Shown piece by piece: positions 55,620 to 64,000 of a DNA stretch of 64,000 bases. Source of the stretch: Alloteropsis semialata (Eukaryota > Streptophyta > Magnoliopsida > Poales > Poaceae); NCBI GenBank assembly GCA_004135705.1, contig CM014270.1:16565353-16629352 (forward strand), in the 5' to 3' direction. Made by a program: the position numbers and the translations under genes. The notes under the pieces are model-generated. The model was not told where the DNA came from, made no database searches, and was given only the letters and a program-made list of their open reading frames with translations. Numbering within the stretch: position 1 is the stretch's first letter; the number at the start of each line of letters is the position of its first letter.

Positions 55620-56700
55620 TTTATTTATTTATTTAGAAAACGCCAATTCAAAAATAATGAATTTATCAAAATTATTTACAGAAATGGCAGAATGAGAAAT
55701 AGGACGGTGAGAGGACAGAGCAGACCGTAAGTAGAGCCGCCAAACAAAACAAAATAGAACACAAGCGGAGGCCCATGAACGAACATGGAATTCCTTGGGC
55801 CAAAACTCAGAGACATGGCTTGTAAATAAACGAAACGAAACAAAACAAAACAAACAATGCACCTAGCAGCATGGACACGTGTAACACCCCGCCCTTTCAT
55901 AGGGGCTCACCCGCTTACACATAGCACTTTGCTTACACTTTCGTCCTCGTTTCGTGTAAAAGGGTTAACCCGAAGGTGTTATGGATGAAGGACAAAAGTT
56001 TATAAGCTGGTTTCACCCTTGCTCAACTAGCAATGTGGTACTAAACATGTGTACCTGCACTCATGAGTGCCACAACTGGGTCATATCCAAATTGGGCCAG
56101 ATGTCACAACACGAATCATAAAGAAGAAGACGTGGAAAGAAACTAAAATCCAAAAAAACATTAGCCTACTATTTTATCTATATCAAAATATTTGTCACCG
56201 TGGGCTTTTTCTAATATATTCGACATTTTTATTATTCAAAAAATTATGAAAATATGCAAAAAAATATGTCACACTTAAAGGGATTATAATGATAGAGTAA
56301 ATCATAAACAAAATAAATACTATACACACAATACTATGAATAAGATAAATGGTTAAAGTTAGGATAAAAAAGTCAATAACGACAAATATTTTGATAGAAA
56401 AAAGTATTACTTATATATTTTTAATGCCCAAAGCGTGACAATTAATATAATGCGCATTGTGGCACAACTTACACCCTTGTATTAATATTAAAATACTGCA
56501 GCGTGGGCCGTGGGTGTGAGTTGGGCTGAGTTGGGAATTGTGACTTTTCAAACAAAATTTCTGTCTGGACTAACATTCCTTTGGCAATGTGCTTGTTCGT
56601 TTATTTGAAAAGAATATACGAATTTACATTGATGGCCACCTATTTTCTACTTGAATGTGGTTATGTGCAGAAATAGGAGTCATTTCTAGACTAAAATACA
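55620..56700. other. Intergenic DNA with a TRIM-like start at 55880
   Basis: TGTAACACCCCGCCC at 55880 followed by GGGGCTCACCCGCTTACAC, AAAGGGTTAACCCGAAGG and CCCTTGCTCAACTAGCAATGTGG (to about 56035) resembles the LTR of small plant TRIM elements. No second LTR and no 5S-like core were seen. The remainder is AT-rich. Confidence 0.35.
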
Positions 56701-56711
56701 GTAACAAGTCC

Positions 56712-57383
56712 CTATACCGGTGGCAAAGCAACCTCAGCCGACGGTTCCGCCTCTGCCTCTGCTGCCGGATGAGGAGCCTCTTTTGCAGCAACATTCCGCG
56801 ACGGTGGCAAGAGGTTGCACCGGCACACCGGGCACGTCCGGTGCGAGTGCAGCCACATGTCGATGCACTCCACGTGGAACAGGTGCTTGCACGCTGGCAG
56901 CTGCCGCACCATCTCGCCGGCCTGGATGTCCTCGAGGCACACCGAGCACGGCTCGCAGCCAACCCCGGACTCGAGGTCGCCGCCGTCGTCACCACCGCCC
57001 TCACCGCCATCGAGCGCGTACGCGAACGTCGGCAGCGCGCGGATCGCGGCCTTCGGCATCCCGAACCGGCGCCGCGCCCGCGCGGCATCAGCGGCCGCGG
57101 CATCGCTCGCCTCGGCGCTGGCGCCGTCGTCGCTCGGTCCGACGCGCCTGCCCACGGCTGGCGCGAGGCAGCCGGCGGCGCCGAAGGCGACCAGGGCCAG
57201 GCCGCCGAGCGCGAACGCCATCCAGACGCTGACTCTGGCGGCGAGGGCGCAGAACACGAGCAGCGCCACCGCGCAGGCCGCGATGCCGTAGCACGCGCGG
57301 TTCCCGACCCCGACGGTGTGTTCGTCGGCGCCTTCGCCACCGCGGAGGTGGCCGCGGGACCTCGCGGAGAGCAAGTTCGGCAT
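56712..57383 (-). CDS. RING-H2 finger membrane E3 ligase, clade B copy 3
   Basis: 223 residues from ATG 57383; the GTG six bases upstream is not used. Membrane segments ~31-50 and ~53-75, an Ala/Asp/Arg-rich linker, ALPTFAYA, a Gly/Asp-rich stretch, then the RING: C146, C149, C165, H167, H170, C173, C184, C187 (core PACKHLFHVECIDMWLHSH). C-terminus rich in Glu, Ala and Pro, ending VALPPV. CCTATTTCTT lies at 57514-57505 about 125 bp upstream. Expected membrane E3 ligase. Confidence 0.87.
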   Translation of the reverse strand: MPNLLSARSRGHLRGGEGADEHTVGVGNRACYGIAACAVALLVFCALAARVSVWMAFALGGLALVAFGAAGCLAPAVGRRVGPSDDGASAEASDAAAADAARARRRFGMPKAAIRALPTFAYALDGGEGGGDDGGDLESGVGCEPCSVCLEDIQAGEMVRQLPACKHLFHVECIDMWLHSHRTCPVCRCNLLPPSRNVAAKEAPHPAAEAEAEPSAEVALPPV

Positions 57384-57504
57384 GGTCACTGAACCAAGCT
57401 CTCCTCTCGTCGACAGGTGGTGCCTAGCCTACGCAAAGCTCACAACAATCGGTTTGCCATGAGGTGCTGATGTGGTGGTACGGTGCTCTGTGGAATGTGG
57501 AGGG

Positions 57505-57514
57505 AAGAAATAGG
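57505..57514 (-). promoter_or_regulatory. CCTATTTCTT core-promoter-like motif
   Basis: About 125 bp before ATG 57383; third identical copy among the clade B genes. Confidence 0.5.
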
Positions 57515-57724
57515 AGGCGCTCGAGCTCGTGGAATGGCGTGGCCTACTGGCCATCGCCTCTGGATGGCGCGCCGGCCGGCGCGCCCGTGGGCCGTGGCTG
57601 GTTGGCGCGCGGCAGACAAATCGATCCTGGTGTTTTGTTTGACGACGAATGGAGGGCAGTGGCCTCAATTCTATTAAAAAAATGGCGCGTCGGCAGTCTG
57701 CTAATGTTTATCGTTGAGCTCTAA

Positions 57725-58615
57725 TTTAGAATGTGTAAGTGGCTCGTCGCCGGCGGGGACGAAAGCGACGGCCGGCCGGGATGGAGGAGTGTAGGACCGG
57801 AGTAGGACTACGGTCGTGTACGCTGTGCTGTGCATTGGAAAATGACCGCGGCGTAAGAGGTCAACTCAACAATCGGAGATTCGGGGTGTTACACGATGAG
57901 CAAAATAAACCAATTTGTAATTGTTATAAAGCATCAAATTAGTGACCGTCCTCAGAGACATTTTCTTACAGGCTGAGTTGAAGTTGAACACCGGGTTAAA
58001 GAAGTTGAATTTCGATAGCATTTTTCAGGTGGATGAAGAAAACAAATCTCTCCGTACAAGGTATTGAAATAGGGAAATTCAAAAACTTAATTCATGCTTA
58101 ATTGGCAAGTTTTTAGATTGGAACAGGGGTGGGGTTCCTAAGTTAGTTTCAAGTGATTGTGTGTGGCGTTCAAAGAAAATATGAGCGTAATTATGCAATG
58201 AGGTGACGCTGGCGTCACTGATTTATAAATAGTGGGAGGGCGGTATTCCCCCGTTGGCTTGTCAGGTGAGCTAGGCTACGAAAATAGCATGAGAGGTGGC
58301 CGTTTAAGTCTAAGAGTCTTTGTTGGGATTTTGGGAGCTACTTTTGCTTCCCAACAGCCAAAAACCAATCAAAGAGGTTGGTTTTCACCCAAAGCCACGG
58401 CTAAAATCAGTTTTTGTCTAGTACAAAACTCACAGCAGGTCAAAAAGATTGGTCAAAAAGATTGATAAATTTGGGATGGTTGTTGGAATTGTTGTTGTTG
58501 CGTGTTCAATAGGAATTTTTGTATCACGGAGGTATTGACAGGATGAACACCATCCCATTTCTGTTCCAAACCAACGAGAAACGTGCACATTTTGCACGCA
58601 TACATGGCACTCTAG
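57725..58615. other. Intergenic DNA, no gene recognised
   Basis: A purine-rich stretch at 58215-58470 has an open frame without any known domain. Nothing else was found. Confidence 0.4.
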
Positions 58616-58619
58616 CTAA

Positions 58620-59291
58620 TTACACCGGCGGCAACTCACCATCTTCCGCTGAAGATTCCGGCGCCTCCTCCGCCGCCACTTTCGGCGTCACGACTTCCGA
58701 CGGGGGCGAGACCACGCAGCGGCACATCGGGCACGTCCGGTGCGAGTGCAGCCACATGTCGATGCACCCGACGTGGAAGATGTGCCTGCACGCCGGCACC
58801 TGCCGCACCATCTCGCCGCCGCGCACGTCCTCCAGGCACACCGGGCACACCACGCAGCTCGCGGCGGCCGCCGCCGGCGCCGCCTCACCCCCGCTGCCGC
58901 CCGCCTCAAGCGGGCACCGGAACGCGAACGCCGGCAGCGGCGCGTCGTTCACTTGAGCGCCGCAAGGGTAGCCTGGCCGCGCCGCGCCCGCCGTGACCGT
59001 GACGACGACCAGCTCCGCGCCCGCGCCCGCGCCCCGCCCGCTCGGCCGCCGGAACCACGACCCCTTGGGCGCGAAGCAGCCGGCGACGCCGAGGAGCAGC
59101 GCGGCCAGGACGGCTGAGGCGAACGCCTTCCAGACGCTGACGGAGGCCGCGAGCACGCAGAAGAGGAAGATGGACACGCAGACGACTGCGATGGCGTAGA
59201 AGATGTTGTATCCTTCTTCGACCTCGACGTTCTCCTCAACGTCGTCAATGGAGCTCGTCTGGAGCCGGTGCCTCGGGTACAGGTTGAGCAT
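58620..59291 (-). CDS. RING-H2 finger membrane E3 ligase, clade B copy 4
   Basis: 223 residues from ATG 59291 (MLNLYPRHR, like the start of copy 1). Acidic N-terminus, membrane segments ~29-50 and ~56-75, a basic stretch (FRRPSGRG), LPAFAFR, then the RING: C149, C152, C168, H170, H173, C176, C187, C190. Ends DGELPPV. A canonical CTATAAAT lies at 59395-59388, about 100 bp upstream. Expected membrane E3 ligase. The only clade B member here with a standard TATA box. Confidence 0.88.
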   Translation of the reverse strand: MLNLYPRHRLQTSSIDDVEENVEVEEGYNIFYAIAVVCVSIFLFCVLAASVSVWKAFASAVLAALLLGVAGCFAPKGSWFRRPSGRGAGAGAELVVVTVTAGAARPGYPCGAQVNDAPLPAFAFRCPLEAGGSGGEAAPAAAAASCVVCPVCLEDVRGGEMVRQVPACRHIFHVGCIDMWLHSHRTCPMCRCVVSPPSEVVTPKVAAEEAPESSAEDGELPPV

Positions 59292-59387
59292 GGTGATCGG
59301 TGAGATCGTACGAAGCTTACTCTCGCGCTTACCTAGCTTGAATTAGTGTGTACTGCACGCCGCCATGAAACGAAGGTTTTCGCGCAA

Positions 59388-59395
59388 TTTATAGT
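59388..59395 (-). promoter_or_regulatory. TATA box of clade B copy 4
   Basis: CTATAAAT on the minus strand, about 100 bp before the ATG. Confidence 0.6.
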
Positions 59396-59670
59396 GTTCG
59401 CCTTAGGGATTTTAGCACAAGGCTTTTGCGTGTGACTGCTGCAGTTTGGTCAATTTTTTGAGGTCCAATTTTATAAAGGAGCATTCAGGAATTGAACTTG
59501 AACGACCTGTGTTCTTGTTACGCATGTGTTACTTTATCTAAGCGAATAATTAATGGATTAAGGAAGGGTGTGTTATTACTTATTACTGACTGCTGCGCGG
59601 CGGACTTGAGAGCGACGCCGTCGCCGTGACGTGCTCGACAGGGCATCCAGACGCCGGCCACAGGAATATG

Positions 59671-60020
59671 GGGGTGTTCAATTCCCCAAAAAAATTTTTC
59701 CAAAATTTTTTTCAAGAGAATCTTACATGCATGGAGTAGTAAACGTGTGTTAATGACAAAACCCATTCCATAACCCCAGGTAACTTTTCGAGACAAATCT
59801 AATGAGCCTAATTAGGCCATGATTTGCAACAGTGGTGCTACAGTAACCATCCGCTAAACATCCACTAATCATAGATTAATTACCATTATAAGATTCGTCT
59901 CGCGATTTCCTGACGAGATCTATAATTAGTTTTATTATTAGTCTACATTTAGTACTCCCAAATGATAAGATTCTCTTGCAAAATTTTTCACCAAAATTTT
60001 TTCACCCAATTGAACACCCC
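59671..60020. mobile_element. MITE with GGGGTGTTCAATT inverted repeats
   Basis: 350 bp. Left end GGGGTGTTCAATTCCCC; right end reverse-complemented GGGGTGTTCAATTGGGT. The internal block GACAAATCTAATGAGCCTAATTAGG is common in grass miniature elements. A target duplicate is not obvious. Confidence 0.7.
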
Positions 60021-61795
60021 TGTATCGCACGGCGGCCGGCCCTCTGTGCGCGACGTGTAGAGGCAGCTAACGAGTAATTTCGTGTCCACTGCTCTAGTCT
60101 CAGCACAAAGAAAAAAGATAAAATATTACATGTATCCTAAGGAGCATCCCTTAAACAATTTAGTCCTTTCTGTCTAGTGTCTACTAGGCGAATAAGGTTA
60201 TTAACCCATACTTTCCCATAGGCTTATAATCTTGAGAGAGGTGCTCATAGGGGTACATAGAGGTGGGTGTGCATGCGTGCGTGTATGAACATATACGTCT
60301 GTATTGACCTTTCGTAAAAAAAATAATCTTGCGAGATATAAATTAAAAAATATGAAAAAGCTAAGGCCCATGTAGCTAATAATTAAAATTGGTTTCCTTG
60401 TTCTGCTGAAGAATAAACCAAAAAATTTGCTGGTTTGGAACGACTTGTTGAAAGTCAGGGATACGTATTTGACTAGGTCGTCCGTGCCCATGCGTCGCTA
60501 CAGGAAGGAAACAAAAATATTAGAATGCGATAGTTGAGCATTAAAAATCAGAAATTATCCATCACGATAAGTCCCGCAGTATAAACCCATTTTTACCATC
60601 ACCGTATGATTTCACACGCACACTCAAAAATATAAGGTGAATGATTTGGTGATATGATGCGTTGCTACGTGCTAAAAAAAATTCAATGCAATAGGAGCAT
60701 AGCAACATATGATGGCAAAACAAAATTGGTTGTCCATTTTTGTCTCAAATAGCAATACGAATTAGCAGTCACGTTTTCAGTGTATCAACACTAACAGTAA
60801 CCTGAATTGTATCATTCTTTTTGCTATTATCCTATATATTAATACAATTACACTGTTAGTAATTATGACAATAACATGGTACTGCTATTTAGAGTGTCGA
60901 TGGTCACCTCCACGATTGGCACTACGGACATCGGCCCTGCAATGGCAATCTCTTGAACATGCAGAGTAGTCCTCCGGAATGAACAAGTACGTTATTGTTA
61001 GAGAAAAGAAAAGAGCAACAACATTATCTCAAAAGTTGTAGAATCTACACTATGAACCCAAGATGTTATTCTTCCAATGTATGCAGTATCCTTGGCCTTG
61101 ACATGAACACAAATACATATGGCCATTATGGATTTATGATTTCATAGCTAGATTGATAGATATAAATACTATTCTTTCTTGGGTCAAGAAGTATGAACCC
61201 ACAGCCATACAAATGGAAAGAGGCAGGAAAACACAACCTATAGTAGTTTGATTAGATGAACTGATTAACAAGGAACATAAAAACGTAAATTAATACCATA
61301 CTGTATCTACTCTGATACAGGACTAAATAAAGAACATGCATATGCTCCCTGGGTTATAAACAAGGGAATGTCATTGGTTGGTGATTTCTAACCATTATGC
61401 TATCAAGCAATAGCATGTGACGGTATCATCTACACAAGCTTAACTACTCAGTTACCCCTTTTAAGTTGTCTATGATATTAGGAACTGTGAATTAGTAAGC
61501 ATCCGCTTCATGTGTATGAAATGAAGTACAAAATCTGAGGTGATATAGTTTCAGCATTTGAACTCAGGGTGGGAGTCGCGTCTGCCAGTCACCACTCGAG
61601 TTGAATTCAAACGAAATGACTGCTATCACAGAGTTTTTACACCAATATTAAAACAAAAGATAACAACTTTTGACTAACATTACAGGAATAATGATTTGGA
61701 CCTACAAGTTGAAAATCAGACTTCAGTATTGTTGTCTTGTATTAACCATGACCAGGTAAATTAACACAGAGACTGTAGAGTTATAGGAAATAAAC
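60021..61795. other. AT-rich intergenic DNA
   Basis: No gene, element border or RNA gene was recognised. Cys-rich codons occur on the minus strand around 60990-60900 but without a convincing acceptor site. Confidence 0.4.
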
Positions 61796-61861
61796 AATGT
61801 ATAAAACAATTTCAACTTATAAGCATGTTTAATATCAAATCTGCAACAGTAAGCAGCATAC

Positions 61862-62170
61862 CTCCTGCGCAGATGAACCCTGGGGTAAGGTTGCCAGCAT
61901 TAACCCAAGAAAAAGCAGAGGAGCAAGGAGTTCCTGGAATTTTTTCATGACATCCTCCTTGAAATTCCACTGGAATTTTGAATTGGAGTCCTCTGAACAT
62001 TTAAAAAAAGAAAAAGCAACAGTGTTATGTGCATGGCTTGCACTGCTCAAACAAATACAAGGTGCAAAGGGATTGATTACACAAACAAGTCTACATACCT
62101 CTGTGATGGCCGCACTGCCATCGCCATGGATCGTCGTGAGGAGCGGGCAGGAGCTCTAGAGAACGAGGAC
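61862..62170 (-). CDS. Possible first two exons of a gene; exon 2 has a signal-peptide-like start
   Basis: On the minus strand a GT-AG intron (62098-61993) separates exon 1 (ending 62099) from exon 2 (61992-61862), which ends at another GT donor. Exon 2 has ATG 61948 followed by MKKFQELLAPLLFLGLMLAT and an SSA|QE-like cleavage site, a typical secretory signal, ending in phase 0. Exon 1 has its own ATGs (about 62136 and 62130) that would read exon 2 in another frame, so the true start is uncertain. Downstream exons (towards lower coordinates) were not found. Family unknown. Confidence 0.4.
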
Positions 62171-62478
62171 TGTACTAACCCACCGAGATATGTAGAGTGA
62201 TGAGGCTCCAGGATGACGACCGAATGAGCAGCAGAAAGTAAAATTAAAAGAAATCGGAAGAGTTCAGGAAGGTGGTGTTCAGGAAGGACGTTCCGTTGGG
62301 TATGTCACAACCAACCAACCAACCCGACCCAACCACATAGACAAACCAAACGCAAAACCAAGATCATCGTATGGGCTGGAGATGGGACTCACCGCCTGAT
62401 CATTATCACCAAAACAAGGCCACAAACTGACGGTCCAACCACCCGTGCGGCGGCCAAGAACATGATGCATCCAAGACG

Positions 62479-63244
62479 CTAGGCCAGCGAGATGCTGCTG
62501 TCACCGCTGGGAGGCTGCCGGGTCCGACGGCCTGCGTGCTCTCCGGTTGCTGCTGCTGCAGCTGGGGCCTTCCCGTCTGCAAAAGCGCTACTGCCAGTCG
62601 TTTCTTCCAGCTTCACGCGGCTCAGAGGCTGCTTCACTGCTGGCGCTGAATCCCTCTCCAACGTGACCTTGCCATTCAGATCAGTCGACTTGTTGCCGAC
62701 CCCTTTCTTCTTCGCTGTCTTCACAGTGCTGTCATTGTCGGCCTCTCCAAACGAGAAGGTGCTCAGACTACAGCAGCTCCGCGTCGCTCTCACTGGTGAA
62801 AAATGCGAATGTAGTGCCTGCTCCATGTCTGTTCTTTCTGCTGTAGTCTGATATCCTTGACCTGTTGGGCTTGGGATCCTCATGATCGGCGAAGATGTCG
62901 TGGCCGCTGAGCTCCTTGGATTTTGCTCTGGAAACCTGCTTCTTCATCTTACCGTCTCCCCAGGGGCGAAGCCAGCCTCCTAGTTCACCGTTGTCAGCAC
63001 CGTTTTTTACTGATGTCATTAGTACTATAAACAGTACTATAAACAGTGTTTGAACAGTGGTTCTCACTAAAATTTAAGAAAACCATCGCTGTCAGCTGAC
63101 AGCAACAGTAAGCTGTAGCTCCGCCCCTGCGTCTCCCTCGCTCTGAAGGGTTTGGCTAAGCTCACGCTGCCTCGCCACCTCAGCTACTGAATTTGGCTTC
63201 CTGGGAGCAATGCTCCCGTCTTGAGCTAAAGTGATCTGGCTTGC
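62479..63244 (-). pseudogene. DUF4057-family gene, 3' part, disrupted by a hAT MITE and a frameshift
   Basis: Read on the minus strand, an exon starts after an acceptor at 63244 and encodes blocks seen in plant DUF4057 proteins: SIAPRKPNSVAEVARQREL, KMKKQVSRAKSKELSGHDIF, FSFGEADN, VKTAKKK, FADGKA and the end PPSGDSSISLA before TAG at 62481-62479. Two lesions: the 168-bp MITE at 62962-63129 plus its 8-bp duplicate (176 bp, not a multiple of three), and a frame change near 62830 between DYSRKN and the following block. N-terminal exons would lie to the right, outside the window. The function of the family is poorly known. Identification is from recalled conserved blocks. Confidence 0.65.
62962..63129. 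mobile_element. hAT MITE inside the DUF4057 exon, 8-bp target duplication
   Basis: 168 bp. Left end CAGGGGCGAAGCC; right end reverse-complemented CAGGGGCGGAGC. CGTCTCCC flanks both sides (62954-62961 and 63130-63137). Removing it with one duplicate restores an open frame across the site. Confidence 0.9.
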
Positions 63245-63249
63245 CTGCA

Positions 63250-63945
63250 GATTATTAAGGCTGATTTAGCCTCACCATATCAGTGAGCATAGTATGGTTA
63301 CTTTTTCTTGATTTCTTTCAAGCAATTTGTAGGCAATGTATTCAAGGGAAAATATCTGTTGTGTTTTCCTGTTTCCTAAGCAGACAATATAGAGTGCATA
63401 CATAATTAACTATCAGGTCACCAAATTACAACATATAAGTTCCAAAATTTTCACTATCGAAGAACTAAGAACAACATAAGACTTTTGCTTTACACACATT
63501 TTAATTTCACCAAGAGACCCACATTTTTAAGAACACAGAACAACATAAAAGCTTAACAGAATTTCCAATAAAACAGTCATGTGGTGACAATGCTGAATCT
63601 CTGGATCCTGTTTAATCGATCAGATTTGCATTCCACTTTGTCGAATAGAGAATCCACAAAGGCGCTAACAGGGCTTGCGAACACTGCAAACTCCCACTTC
63701 TAGTAAAATGCAGCTAAGATCTAAAGCATTACCGAATATGGACAAAACCGGATACCGATCCCAACACTTTATCCAACCAATCTGACAGACATGCTTCATT
63801 GATCCTACCGACATGCCATGTGAAACCAAAGGAGTACCCACCCAGTACGGAAGAGGAATGGCAAACAATGTTCCACTGCTGCTCATAGAAATAGAATGCA
63901 GATCCGAGAGTTGCGCACCTGATGATCGCGGGATGCAGCTGGGGC
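63250..63945. other. Intron or upstream region of the DUF4057 gene
   Basis: No further exon of the family was recognised. On the minus strand a possible donor, CATCAG|GTGCGC, lies near 63921, which could end a 5' exon. Confidence 0.3.
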
Positions 63946-63948
63946 GGC

Positions 63949-63962
63949 GGGGGGGGGGGGGG

Positions 63963-64000
<38 letters not shown>
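63949..64000. other. Poly-G run, probable artefact
   Basis: 52 bases, all G except one C at 63963. Runs of this kind are typical of dark-cycle calls in two-colour sequencing and are not expected in a plant chromosome. Confidence 0.8.

Noticed and set aside
55880..56110. Cassandra-type TRIM with a 5S RNA-like core
   Set aside because: The start and some downstream phrases look TRIM-like, but the 5S-like internal promoter and a second LTR are not present, so it is only mentioned in the intergenic entry.

Overview
This is a piece of a grass (Poaceae) nuclear genome, probably panicoid, from a draft assembly. The evidence is GC-rich intronless RING-H2 and F-box genes beside AT-rich intergenic DNA, grass-type transposons (CACTA, Stowaway, Tourist-like, hAT and MULE miniature elements, a Sirevirus-like LTR element), and two N gaps (23355-23489, and exactly 1000 N at 47781-48780). 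The last ~52 bases are an almost pure G run that looks like a sequencing artefact. There is no bacterial or organellar content, no CRISPR array, and no intact RNA gene.

Layout. 1-3675: right part of a CACTA element with five readable exons of an accessory Tnp1-like protein. 3676-13249: a long minus-strand Sirevirus-like LTR retrotransposon whose left LTR the CACTA element entered; it has decayed gag and a second decayed ORF but no visible pol. 13250-32960: two tail-to-tail F-box genes (15435-16667 plus; 27393-28622 minus) in copies of a ~230-500 bp repeat family, with one intact RING-H2 gene (20997-21635), two dead RING copies, a hAT-like element, a CACTA miniature, a Tourist-like MITE, a Stowaway MITE, and two copies of one LTR-like fragment. 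33000-47750: two more RING-H2 genes of the same clade (35052-35744; 46133-46870, the second with a foreign C-terminal tail), separated by a CACTA element (39000-45911) that contains a 4.6-kb solo LTR. 48974-49720: exons of a decayed unidentified gene. 51115-59291: four minus-strand RING-H2 genes of a second clade, with nested MITEs between them. 59300-64000: mostly non-coding, then a possible two-exon gene start with a signal peptide and a DUF4057-like gene fragment broken by a hAT MITE.

How it fits together. All seven intact RING-H2 proteins have a hydrophobic N-terminal region (usually two membrane segments) and a C-terminal C3H2C3 RING, the architecture of ATL-type membrane E3 ubiquitin ligases. 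Both F-box proteins would be substrate adaptors of SCF E3 ligases. The locus is therefore a local birth-and-death cluster of ubiquitin-ligase genes, expanded by segmental duplication and disrupted by transposons. Several transposon calls rest on exact target-site duplications visible here: 8 bp at 17867, 53810 and 62962; 9 bp at 55001; 5 bp at 40792; 3 bp at 19559, 26967 and 54683; TA at 36555.
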